DNA of 46,503 nucleotides, taken from Christensenella sp. UBA5489 (GTDB lineage Bacteria; Bacillota; Clostridia; Christensenellales; UBA1242). The DNA lies in NCBI GenBank assembly GCA_002424095.1, contig DIPL01000003.1, positions 1-46,503 of the forward strand. Reading direction: 5' to 3'. The translations under genes and the position numbers were made by a program. This document shows, piece by piece, positions 1-7,426 of this stretch. Each line of letters starts with the position of its first letter. Within the stretch, counting starts at the first letter, position 1. Below the pieces are notes generated by a model. That model did not search any database, was not told the DNA's origin, and was given only the letters and a program-made list of their open reading frames with translations.

Positions 1-39
1 CCTTACCAAGGCAGTGCTTTACCACTAAGCCACATCAGC
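1..39 (-). tRNA. tRNA-Thr (GGU anticodon), 5' part only
   Basis: Read on the minus strand, the segment gives acceptor arm GCTGATG, then TG, a GCTT/AAGC D-stem around an AGTGGTA loop, an A, the anticodon arm CTGCC and the loop TTGGTAA, whose centre GGT is a threonine anticodon. The GCTGATG acceptor start is also typical of tRNA-Thr. The tRNA runs off the left edge, so the variable, T and 3' acceptor parts are not visible. The following ~115 bases hold nothing I recognise. Confidence 0.85.
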
Positions 40-156
40 ACATTATATGTGTAAGAATTTATTTGGATTTTTATTATTGTTGTTATTCACACACACATTT
101 AGTTTTTTGTTCAATTTCGCACAATTTTCTTTATTATTAAAAAGATACGGGCAAAG

Positions 157-705
157 TTACATTTTATAATCCCCTTTAATAAGTCCTAGGATGTTTTTGG
201 ATTTTTCTGCAACTCTTTTTATTTCATTGTAAGAAGCTAAACTATCATCAAAAAGATTATTCCCAACTGTTACTCTAATCTCTAAATTTTTTAATTGTTT
301 TAATGGGGTTAAGTCTTTAATAAGCGGACGTTGATATAAAAAATCTATATATTTCAAATTTTTAATTTTGGTAATCGGTGCAAGACTGATTACACAATTT
401 CCTGAAAAATCCAACTTTTCTAGATTAACAAGATTTTCAAGAGGGCTAAGGTTTTTTATTGAGTTCTCTCCAAGAGTTAGGCATTTTAGCAGAATTAAAT
501 TTTTTAGTGGAGAAATATCAACTATATTGTTAATAACACATTCAAGTTCTTCAATTTTATTTAATGGATGTATAAAAGAAATATCATTAATACCTGCTGC
601 GTTTAATCTTAATTCCTTTAAGTTTTTAAGTAAAGATATTGCATATATATTGCATGAAAGCCCCGTTCCACAATACTCAATAATGTTAAGTTCAAGACCA
701 TTCAC
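157..705 (-). CDS. Small leucine-rich-repeat protein, possibly 5'-damaged
   Basis: The 182-residue product consists almost wholly of ~22-residue internalin-type leucine-rich repeats: LKNLKELRLNAAGINDISFI, then LKNLILLKCLTLGENSIKNL, LVNLEKLDFSGNCVISLAPI and LKQLKNLEIRV. These repeats form curved protein-binding scaffolds. There is no signal peptide, membrane segment or sorting signal. The start used is a GTG at 703-705 without a good ribosome binding site, and an in-frame TGA lies 15 bases upstream of it. Another frame upstream reads open into the same place (ending LNYGE), so a frameshift near 705 may have cut off the real N-terminus. Either a small intracellular LRR protein or the tail of a broken longer one. 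Confidence 0.6.
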   Translation of the reverse strand: MNGLELNIIEYCGTGLSCNIYAISLLKNLKELRLNAAGINDISFIHPLNKIEELECVINNIVDISPLKNLILLKCLTLGENSIKNLSPLENLVNLEKLDFSGNCVISLAPITKIKNLKYIDFLYQRPLIKDLTPLKQLKNLEIRVTVGNNLFDDSLASYNEIKRVAEKSKNILGLIKGDYKM

Positions 706-831
706 TCGCCATAGTTTAGTTCAATGATTTCACCACTTTCAGTTGTTGCTTAACTTTTTGCATATTGATGATTTATACTTCTTAACTCAAAGAATAAAAC
801 CTTGTGTTTCTGATTGTCTGGTTTTTGCTGA

Positions 832-1041
832 TTATTCTGATTTTTTTATTCGTTTTTGGAATCTTTCAACTCGTCCGCCAGTGTCCACTATTTTTTGTTG
901 TCCTGTGAAAAATGGATGACATTTGTTGCATATGTCAATTTTTAAGTTTTTGTCTTTTATGCAAGAACCTGTTTTGAATGTGTTTCCGCAAGCACAAGTA
1001 ACTTCAACATCGTGATAAGCGGGATGAATTCCTTCTTTCAT
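832..1041 (-). CDS. rpmE: 50S ribosomal protein L31
   Basis: A 69-residue protein with the L31 pattern: MKEGIHPAY start, CAC at residues 16-18 and CNKC at 37-40 (the four zinc ligands of the Cys-containing L31 type), then the conserved HPFFTGQQ and the GGRVERF tail. L31 sits on the large ribosomal subunit near the central protuberance and bridges the two subunits. The length is normal. An AAAGGAG ribosome binding site lies just upstream of the ATG. It is not in an operon with its neighbours as far as I can see. Confidence 0.97.
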   Translation of the reverse strand: MKEGIHPAYHDVEVTCACGNTFKTGSCIKDKNLKIDICNKCHPFFTGQQKIVDTGGRVERFQKRIKKSE

Positions 1042-1352
1042 TTATATAGTCTCCTTTTGTTGTTTTCTGATTGCAAATTATTTTTATAATAATATTAAAT
1101 CTTTATTTTTCCTACTGAAAGTTCAATAATTTTCTTTATGCTTAAATTACAAATATACTCTCAAAGCAAAATTGATTTTATCACATATGTAAAAAATTGT
1201 CAATTGTCTAATTGAAAATTTTATATTATAAATACATCTGAAATAAAATTCAATTGTATAAAGGCTATTTTTTATAATTGTTAACTCATTACTTATTTCA
1301 ATTAAAATTTTTAAATTTAATTGTTTTTGCAATGTGTGGTTTTACTAAACCT
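1042..1352. other. AT-rich intergenic region, no gene seen
   Basis: About 310 bases between the permease and rpmE. It holds the rpmE ribosome binding site at its left edge. The short open frame near 1147-1332 has no binding site and an ordinary AT-rich composition, so I do not call it. I see no convincing terminator or RNA gene. Confidence 0.5.
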
Positions 1353-2273
1353 TTAAAACAAACCAATCAAATGAACTATCATTCCGATTAAAACCGAAAC
1401 AAGATAAAGTAATAAAATTATAAAAATATTTTCTTTTACATTTTTTCTGTTTTTAGTTAAAAGCACCACAAGTCCCAATCCTGTTCCAGCACAAAGCGCA
1501 GCAACGAGCGTTGCGAAAGAAATTATGCCCGAAATAAAAAGCGAAGCAAAAATTACACTTATTCCGCAAGTTGGAACAAGCCCTATTAAAGCGGCGATAA
1601 AAATTGCAAAGACTTCGCCACCGCCTAAAAGAAGTTTAATTTGCTCTTCCCCTATCCACTCAATCATTAAATTTAAAATCAAAGCAACAATAAAAAGCAA
1701 CGTGGCAATTTTAAGTACATGAATTAAGGTATTAAAAAATATTGATTCAGTGCAGGACTTTCCGCAACATGATGCACATTTATGCGAATGTGTATGTTCT
1801 AAATCGCGATTATCGTTTTCTTCGTCGTTATTTTCAGAAACATTTACATTGTTGGAATTCTTAAAAGTATCTTTCAGTGGTTGGCTCTTATTTACAAAAA
1901 AATCAAGTAAATATCCAAAAACTACCGCTGCCACAAACTTGATTGCAATAAGCAAAAATAAATATCCGTAAAATTCAGGATGAGCAATTAAAATTGCAAT
2001 TGCTTCATCTGATGTCGCAAGGAAAACCGCAAAAAGCGTTCCAATTGTGATTTTTTGTCGACTATATAAGTCCGCCATTGCAGCGGAAAATCCACACTGA
2101 GGAATGCAGCCGATTGCTCCTGACATTAAAGGTCCATATTTTCCGAGAACTTTTGTAACTGCTTGTTCACGCTTTTTATGTGAAAAAAATTCCACCAATA
2201 AATAAACAATAAAGAGAATTGGCACGGCTTTTAAAGTATCAGTTAACGTTTCTAATATAATTTCCCAAATCAT
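1353..2273 (-). CDS. Polytopic heavy-metal exporter-like permease
   Basis: A 306-residue membrane protein built as two similar halves, each with a G-x-P-x-CG-x-S signature: GCIPQCGFS at residues 55-63 and GLVPTCGIS at 231-239. This matches the family described as putative 10-TM heavy-metal exporters (ArsP_2-type, often labelled 'putative manganese transporter'). The halves are joined by a hydrophilic loop (about 129-178), acidic and Asn-rich, ending in a metal-binding-like cluster with HTHSH and then five cysteines (CASCC, GKSC). The likely role is export of a metal or metalloid across the cytoplasmic membrane; the substrate cannot be told from sequence. It stands alone. An ArsR-type regulator lies 3 kb away, but nothing links the two directly. 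Confidence 0.8.
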   Translation of the reverse strand: MIWEIILETLTDTLKAVPILFIVYLLVEFFSHKKREQAVTKVLGKYGPLMSGAIGCIPQCGFSAAMADLYSRQKITIGTLFAVFLATSDEAIAILIAHPEFYGYLFLLIAIKFVAAVVFGYLLDFFVNKSQPLKDTFKNSNNVNVSENNDEENDNRDLEHTHSHKCASCCGKSCTESIFFNTLIHVLKIATLLFIVALILNLMIEWIGEEQIKLLLGGGEVFAIFIAALIGLVPTCGISVIFASLFISGIISFATLVAALCAGTGLGLVVLLTKNRKNVKENIFIILLLYLVSVLIGMIVHLIGLF

Positions 2274-2471
2274 TTTAAATAATTATTTCCTATTTTTTAT
2301 TATCTAACATATATCATGAACTTTTTAGATTGTTCTTTAAATTTTTCTTAATAACTTATTAAGTTTTTTAACTAAAAATGCTTTTTTGAATTTGGTCTTA
2401 TGTATTTTATTTTATATTAAATATAAATTCTTTTTAAAAATTTTTTAATTATCAGAGTCGTAAAAAATTTT

Positions 2472-3221
2472 TCATATTTTGAAGTTTTTTATAGATTTTA
2501 CTTTTTTGCCTCTTAAAAAACTATATAAAATTAAAAATATTGTAATACAAGTTACCATAAGTGTTATTGCAATGATTGCACGAGTGCTTATGCCGTCAAC
2601 AACTATGTTTTCCGTTGGTATGTAAAATGTCAAAATTTCATCGTTAAGCGAAAATGATGTGTAGCAATACGGCTTATTTGCATCATAGCCACTTAAAACT
2701 TTTACTCTTGTTTCAGCATCAAGTTTTATGTCTTCAACTGCTTCATATTCATTATCTATAAGCCTATAAACTTCACTGTCTTTAATCAAACTTGCGTTTG
2801 TGTCGAGATTGATTATCGGAGATAAAATTGTCGCGTCCATTGCATAAGCAGTTAATATGTACCCACTAACGTCATTGAATTCAATTTTATAAAAATCCCC
2901 TTCCACCGAAAGCACATTATATATATCTTTAAAATATGCCTTGCCAATGGGATTCGAATTTGTATCAGCGTTTTCATAAACATAAACACTATTCATTATG
3001 ACTTTAACTCTTTCAGGCGAAGAAAAAGTTTCGGAAATTATTGTTTTTGAATAAGATTCACTCGTTAAGTTTGAATCAGATTGTAAACTTAAATTTGATA
3101 TTTCGGAAAAACCATTTAAAGTCTTATTGTTTTGTTCGGCACAAAATAAATTTAAAGAAAACTGTGCTGAAAAGCAAAAAATAGAGAGAATAAAAACAAA
3201 AAGAAATCCGTATTTTTTCAT
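2472..3221 (-). CDS. Secreted, membrane-anchored SH3-like domain protein
   Basis: I prefer the ATG at 3219-3221 because it places MKKYGFLFVFILS at the N-terminus as a clean signal peptide; the frame is open a further 12 codons upstream. The mature part has a Ser/Thr-rich stretch, a bacterial SH3-like domain at about residues 72-128 (VYVYENAD through YKIEFNDVSGYILTAYA) and perhaps a second degenerate one at about 138-200. A single transmembrane helix follows at about 215-236 (AIIAITLMVTCITIFLILY), then a short Lys-rich cytoplasmic tail. Bacterial SH3 domains usually bind peptidoglycan or peptides. The topology is type I, facing the cell wall. It is divergent from the similarly built gene at 3485. 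Function unknown. Confidence 0.7.
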   Translation of the reverse strand: MKKYGFLFVFILSIFCFSAQFSLNLFCAEQNNKTLNGFSEISNLSLQSDSNLTSESYSKTIISETFSSPERVKVIMNSVYVYENADTNSNPIGKAYFKDIYNVLSVEGDFYKIEFNDVSGYILTAYAMDATILSPIINLDTNASLIKDSEVYRLIDNEYEAVEDIKLDAETRVKVLSGYDANKPYCYTSFSLNDEILTFYIPTENIVVDGISTRAIIAITLMVTCITIFLILYSFLRGKKVKSIKNFKI

Positions 3222-3386
3222 ACAAAAAATAATAGCAGAATTTATTAAAAATGTCAATTTTTAGCATACTTCTAATTTGCGACATAAGTTTATAGTTAAG
3301 AGTTAATTCTGCAACACGCCAATTCGTTAATTTCTCTTTTTAAAAAAAATCTATTTCAGCAGTTTTAATAAAAAACAATGAATAAA

Positions 3387-3415
3387 TTGCTAATTGAATA
3401 ATTTTATAATATAAT
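3387..3415 (+). promoter_or_regulatory. Probable promoter for the membrane protein gene at 3485
   Basis: A TTGCTA -35 (3387-3392), a 17-base spacer and a TATAAT -10 (3410-3415). The leader to the start codon would be about 65 bases. Confidence 0.5.
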
Positions 3416-3484
3416 ATATAAAATATAAAAATAAGAAATAAATTTATTAATGTCTAAAAAAACAGTAAATGGAATATGGTATTT

Positions 3485-4342
3485 ATGATGAGAAAAGTTT
3501 TTTGTCTAAGTCTTGTTTTAACTATGCTTTTTCCGCTATTCGGATTTGTTAATGTCGATTATGGTGCGGAAATTAGCAAAACGGGTGGTATTTTAGAATT
3601 TGCGTCGATAAAGTTCAAAGAAAACACAGCGGAGACTTTGGGAGAAACGCAGGAGAATTTTAATTTAATTTTAAATGAGGCTCGGAGTTCGCTAGAAAAC
3701 ACTTTGGCAGCTCAACTTACCGAAAAAGTCAACAGCAACACTGAATTAGAAACTGAAAAAAAAGCAAACTATCTCAGAAATATTATCGTTTCCGTACGAG
3801 CAACCGAAAACAATGTGCTTGTACAAATAAACTATGGAACGGTTGAAATGTGGCAATTTTTTAGCGGAAAAGAAACCGCACTTGAATATAAATATTCTTT
3901 TTTAACTTATGATGCAATAAACACACTGAAACCAAGAATAAGCTCGTTTCAATTTGGCGGAGCTGAAACAACAACTCCCGAATTTTTATATGACTATATC
4001 GGAAGTGTTTTATTAACCCAATTTGGGGCACAGGCTTCGGAAATTATAGAAAATCCAGAATATACTTATTCCTACATCACAAGCAAAAGACGAGTGCATT
4101 CAAATGCTGATGAAAATTTCTTCCACGATGGTTATTGGTATCACACTTGGAGCATTGAAGATATGGATGATTCATTCATTAAATTATATACAACGCACGC
4201 AAATAGTGTTGTTTGGTATTTAATTTCATTAGGGCTGACCGCAGTTTTTATGGCGACTGCTTGGCTGGTTGCAAAATATAAATTTAAAAATAATAATTTA
4301 AAAAAAGATTTAAAAAATTTCGAAAACAATTTTGAAAGATAA
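3485..4342 (+). CDS. Secreted single-pass membrane protein of unknown function
   Basis: The frame is open from 3476, but MMRKVFCLSLVLTMLFPLF at 3485 (or 3488) gives the better signal peptide and spacing from the weak GGA. The extracellular part (~210 residues) is mostly hydrophilic. It has a helical segment rich in Glu and Asn and aromatic-rich stretches such as YDYIGSVLLTQF and DGYWYHTWSIEDMDD. One transmembrane helix near the C-terminus (VVWYLISLGLTAVFMATAWLV) is followed by a Lys/Asn-rich cytoplasmic tail. I recognise no family. Its divergent neighbour (2472-3221) has the same signal-ectodomain-helix-basic-tail plan, so the two may act together at the cell surface. Confidence 0.7.
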   Translation: MMRKVFCLSLVLTMLFPLFGFVNVDYGAEISKTGGILEFASIKFKENTAETLGETQENFNLILNEARSSLENTLAAQLTEKVNSNTELETEKKANYLRNIIVSVRATENNVLVQINYGTVEMWQFFSGKETALEYKYSFLTYDAINTLKPRISSFQFGGAETTTPEFLYDYIGSVLLTQFGAQASEIIENPEYTYSYITSKRRVHSNADENFFHDGYWYHTWSIEDMDDSFIKLYTTHANSVVWYLISLGLTAVFMATAWLVAKYKFKNNNLKKDLKNFENNFER

Positions 4343-4533
4343 CTGTTTTTCAAGTTCTCATAAAAAAGTCAATAAAAAATTGATATTTTAAAAATACTAT
4401 TCAATGAAAGCCAAAAAAATAATGAAAATATTTAAAATAATTTAATTAAATATATTGTCTTGATTATAATTTTATAATAATATCTATTGACTATTTAAAG
4501 ATGATTAAAAAAACAATTTTTAGAGGGTGTTTT

Positions 4534-4995
4534 ATGAAATATTATCCAATTTATGAAGTTGCTGATTTAGTGGAAAATCTCGACAGACTTGAAAATGAGT
4601 TTAATTATAAAAACTGCGCTTTTCATGACTGGGATTTATTGAGTTTAAATATTGCAAATAATGAACTTTTTTTAAGTGTTATTTCGTATGACCGCAAAGA
4701 TGATTTAGTTGTGGAATTTAAACTAACTGATTTTGTAATTCAAGATTTAAAACTGGAACTTAATAAAATAAAAATGGAAAATATTGGCGGAATTGGCATT
4801 GCTGTGGATGAGAACAAAAAAATAAATTTTGCTGTTTCACTCCATCAAGACGAAAATAATTATCAAATAAAAATCAAATGCGAAAAAATTTCTGTGAACG
4901 ATATAAAACATTTAAAGAGTAATCAAGTTGTACCGTTTTTACATTCCATTCAAATTAAATTAAATGCTTTACTATATTATAATAAAAATGATTAA
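4534..4995 (+). CDS. Small cytoplasmic protein of unknown function
   Basis: The frame is open from an ATG at 4501, but the ATG at 4534 has a GAGGGTG ribosome binding site at the right distance, so I start there (153 residues). The product is acidic/hydrophobic with alternating beta-type segments (LLSLNIANNELFLSVISY, LVVEFKLTDFVI, INFAVSLHQ) and no signal peptide or membrane segment. The all-beta look with an FHDWDL motif resembles small immunity-type or DUF proteins, but I cannot assign a family. A clear terminator follows about 130 bases downstream. Confidence 0.7.
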   Translation: MKYYPIYEVADLVENLDRLENEFNYKNCAFHDWDLLSLNIANNELFLSVISYDRKDDLVVEFKLTDFVIQDLKLELNKIKMENIGGIGIAVDENKKINFAVSLHQDENNYQIKIKCEKISVNDIKHLKSNQVVPFLHSIQIKLNALLYYNKND

Positions 4996-5327
4996 AAACA
5001 TAAAAATTAATATGCTTGCGAATTGTCTTTTCTAGATTAAAAAAAACTAAAAAATTGATAAGAATTTTTTTGATTATGGGCTTTACAATATTTTTTAAAT
5101 AAAATATCTCTTATATAAGATAATAAAAGAAAGTTGAAAATACTTTCTTTTTTGTTTGATTTTTAACTTTATTTTGTGATTAAAATATAAACATTTTAAA
5201 CAGAACGAAAAAGTGAATTTATATTTAATATATTTAGTTCGCCCTTATTTTTTTATAAAAATTCTATTTCTTATTTATATAAAATAATATAAACACATTT
5301 TAAAAACTCTAATTTGCAACCTGAAAG
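4996..5327. other. Intergenic region containing one terminator hairpin
   Basis: About 330 AT-rich bases between two convergent genes. Apart from the hairpin at 5125-5153 I see no gene or RNA. Confidence 0.5.
5125..5153 (+). terminator. Rho-independent terminator
   Basis: Arms AAAAGAAAGT (5125-5134) and ACTTTCTTTT (5142-5151) pair perfectly around a 7-base loop and end in a T-run. It probably ends the transcript of the gene at 4534-4995, and may also stop the convergent arsR transcript. A near-copy in inverted orientation lies at 6528-6556. Confidence 0.75.
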
Positions 5328-5663
5328 TTAGAAATTGTTTACAGCGGAGAGCATCATATCATTGATTGCTTTATTTTTAAGCGAATAAATTATAATTTTT
5401 CCTTGACGTCGATATGAAACTATTTTTTTACCTCTTAAAATTTGCAATTGATGACTAACTGTTGTTTGGTTAATGTCTAAAAGGCTCGAAAGGTCGTTCA
5501 CGCACATTTCCGACATACATAAGCAAGTCAAAATCCGAAGCCGTGTGTAGTCCGCAAAATTTTGAAAAAAACAAGACATTTTTAAAATTATATCATTTTC
5601 TGGCATATATTCCAAAATTTCTCTTTTGTTCCGCTCGGTTAAGAGCAAAAATTTACCTTTCAT
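5328..5663 (-). CDS. ArsR/SmtB-family transcriptional regulator
   Basis: A 111-residue winged-helix repressor. FADYTRLRILTCL opens the domain, followed by MCVNDLSSLLDINQTTVSHQ as the DNA-recognition helix and RRQGKIIIYSL as the wing. The EMCVND stretch aligns with the ELCVCD metal-binding helix of ArsR/SmtB sensors, and four cysteines (31, 47, 49, 54) could form a thiolate metal or redox site. Family members repress divergent or downstream metal-resistance genes until metal binds. It has a GGGA ribosome binding site and is divergent from the Cys-rich peptide gene at 6133, which makes that gene the most likely target. The inducer is unknown. Confidence 0.88.
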   Translation of the reverse strand: MKGKFLLLTERNKREILEYMPENDIILKMSCFFQNFADYTRLRILTCLCMSEMCVNDLSSLLDINQTTVSHQLQILRGKKIVSYRRQGKIIIYSLKNKAINDMMLSAVNNF

Positions 5664-6132
5664 AAAATTCCCTTTCGCTGTATTCTCTTTCTCTATATTC
5701 TTTGAAAAATTTTATATTCTCAAATAATCTTTTTCGCTGTATCTTAAATTTTTATTTTTTTTCATTTCGCTGTTTTAACTTTTTATTTTTCTCTAAATTT
5801 TGTCTTTTTTTTTGCTTGTTTGCCTTTCTTATTCTTTTTTTGAGTGAGAATTTTCTCGTAAATTATTTGTTGAATTAAATTTCATCTCTTTAAATGTTCA
5901 AGTTTTAGTTGGTGTTGCTTGCAAGATATTGAAAAAATTTAAAAACTATTTTTAACAAAAAAACGCTTAATTGCATATAGAAAAAATATACATAAAAATC
6001 TGTTTTGTCAATGTCGACATTAAACAGAAAATAAAGAAAAACAATAAATTAAGCAAAAGTTTGGCGTATATTTTATATGTTTATATTTTAATACCAAAAA
6101 ATTCGCAAATTTTAAATTTAAGGAGGGGATTT
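5664..6132. other. Divergent control region between arsR and the Cys-rich peptide gene
   Basis: About 470 bases, T-rich near arsR. It holds three degenerate minus-strand copies of the AATACAG(T/C/A)GAAA repeat (5673-5687, 5731-5744, 5765-5774) and a perfect 12-base palindrome AATGTCGACATT at 6010-6021, a candidate operator. A strong AGGAGGGG ribosome binding site sits at the right end. No further gene seen. Confidence 0.5.
6010..6021. promoter_or_regulatory. Candidate operator palindrome AATGTCGACATT
   Basis: A perfect 12-base palindrome in the arsR/Cys-peptide divergent region, about 110 bases upstream of the peptide start. Metalloregulators of this family bind inverted repeats in such places. 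The link to this ArsR is inferred from position only. Confidence 0.35.
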
Positions 6133-6324
6133 ATGAACTTTTCGCAAGACATTTTATTAGTATTAATGCTTTCAATTTTCGCACAAAGCACAGGTACTGA
6201 GTTGGCGACAAACACGAATTTCTTACTGCTCCTATTGCTTGCCTTATCAGCGAACCGTTGTTGCACTCCTACTTGCGACCCTTGCAATCCGTGCAGATGC
6301 AACCCGTGTACTCCTACATTTTAA
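6133..6324 (+). CDS. 63-residue membrane peptide with Cys-rich tail
   Basis: The frame is open from 5971, but the ATG at 6133 is preceded by a near-perfect AGGAGGGG site and gives MNFSQDILLVLMLSIFAQS. There are two hydrophobic stretches (residues ~6-18 and ~30-39, the latter with seven leucines), then a 20-residue tail holding seven cysteines in CC, C-x2-C and C-x-C spacings with Pro and Thr between them (NRCCTPTC, DPCNPC, RCNPC). The likely form is a small membrane-bound peptide with a thiol-rich tail, possibly metal-binding. It is divergent from an ArsR-family gene, which supports a metal or thiol-stress role by inference. It could also be a spore or envelope peptide. I know no exact family. 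Confidence 0.72.
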   Translation: MNFSQDILLVLMLSIFAQSTGTELATNTNFLLLLLLALSANRCCTPTCDPCNPCRCNPCTPTF

Positions 6325-6681
6325 ATTATTTTAAAGATTGAAAATTTTTCTTAATTTTTGCACTGCTGAACTTTATTGAGTTGTTTTAATTTTTTTTGTA
6401 AGATTTTTATTGCTTGCTTAATTTTGCATTGCTGAAATTTTTACGAAAAATTGATTTACTGCACTGCTGATTTTTCTCACTTCTTTTTTATTTAATTTAT
6501 GTCAAAAGAAAGAAAGAAAACAAACAAAAAAGAAAGTTATTTTTCAACTTTCTTTTATCTCGTATAAATAAGATTTAGAATTTTAAGTCAAATCAAGACA
6601 ATTTTTTCAAGTTCGGATTATCTTAATTTTGGAGTTTGTTTTTAAACTATTTTTTATAAAATATTTTAATCAAAATCAAAA
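6325..6681. other. Intergenic region with short direct repeats and a terminator
   Basis: About 357 bases. Three imperfect copies of TTTGCA(C/T)TGCTGA(A/T)-x-TTT lie at 6356-6374, 6421-6440 and 6457-6475. They are followed by a purine-rich run (AAAGAAAGAAAG) and the hairpin at 6528-6556. No gene seen. Confidence 0.5.
6528..6556. terminator. Bidirectional-type terminator hairpin
   Basis: Arms AAAAGAAAGTT (6528-6538) and AACTTTCTTTT (6546-6556) form a perfect 11-pair stem around a 7-base loop. The minus strand has the better following T-run (TTTTTTGTTTG), which would end the 7380-6682 operon transcript. On the plus strand it can end the Cys-peptide transcript. It is nearly identical, in inverted orientation, to the hairpin at 5125-5153. 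Confidence 0.7.
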
Positions 6682-7380
6682 TTATCTACTTTTTCCTTTT
6701 TCTTCCAATTCAAACTCTTTGATTTCTCGTTTAAAAGTGTTGTTAAGTTGAGTATATAATCCATTCCACGATTCAAAATATTCTTTTAAGTTTATTTCGT
6801 TTCCTACAATTATATTTGCAAGGGGCCATTCAACATTAACTCTATATCCAAGTTTTGGTGCTGTACGCATCAAAAACGGTCCAATTTTTTGTCCTTCTCC
6901 TAAAAAAAACAAAACAAGTGAATCCATAAGTTCAACCATTCTCATATATTGCGGATTATCTTCTAAAACTTCTCTGTTCTGGTGATATTGTTGAAGTCTT
7001 GTGCTGATTGCTTTCATAAGTGCAATTTTTGCTTCGTCAAGTTCATCTTTCGGAAGTCTGGAATAAAAATGTCCATCATGTCTCGATGGCGGATTTGCAT
7101 AATGAGGTCTAGTGCAGGAATCATTCGCACAGTGCAGTAAAGTTCCTACGTCATTAATTGCATTTTTCACTGCACTTTCATCTAAATCTTGTATTCTTTT
7201 AACATTTTCTTTAAAATAAGGATTTGGATAGTAGCCAATTAACCCTTCTTCGCTATCAAGACTTAAATCAATAGGCTCTTCTTTAAAACTTGTGCTATAA
7301 ATAGGAATTTCTGAAAGAACATTTCTAGGACCTCTTTCTCCTTTTATTTTTTCAAATAATTTATCTAAGATTTTCCCCAT
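6682..7380 (-). CDS. Unrecognised 232-residue protein, last gene of a four-gene cluster
   Basis: Start chosen at an ATG with a strong AAAGGAG site. The product is soluble, with no signal peptide or membrane helix. A Lys/Arg-rich N-terminus (KILDKLFEKIKGERG) leads into a central segment with HCANDSCTRPHY and SRHDGHFYS, holding two Cys and several His that could bind metal, then a long helical C-terminal half ending in KREIKEFELEEKGKSR. I recognise no family. It follows the 181-residue gene by 46 bases on the same strand, so the two are probably cotranscribed, and a terminator lies about 125 bases downstream. Confidence 0.72.
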   Translation of the reverse strand: MGKILDKLFEKIKGERGPRNVLSEIPIYSTSFKEEPIDLSLDSEEGLIGYYPNPYFKENVKRIQDLDESAVKNAINDVGTLLHCANDSCTRPHYANPPSRHDGHFYSRLPKDELDEAKIALMKAISTRLQQYHQNREVLEDNPQYMRMVELMDSLVLFFLGEGQKIGPFLMRTAPKLGYRVNVEWPLANIIVGNEINLKEYFESWNGLYTQLNNTFKREIKEFELEEKGKSR

Positions 7381-7426
7381 AATTCATCTCCTTTGCTTTT
7401 GCTTACTTTTTTGTTTATATTAAAAT

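Noticed and set aside
368..727. Plus-strand open frame opposite the LRR gene
   Set aside because: Antisense shadow of regular leucine-rich repeats; no ribosome binding site and composition unlike real proteins here.
1147..1332. 61-residue minus-strand open frame
   Set aside because: No ribosome binding site, Ile/Leu/Lys/Tyr-rich translation of plain AT-rich DNA.
6480..6520. CRISPR or microsatellite array (AAAGAAAGAAAG)
   Set aside because: Short purine-rich run only; no regular repeat-spacer structure anywhere in the window.
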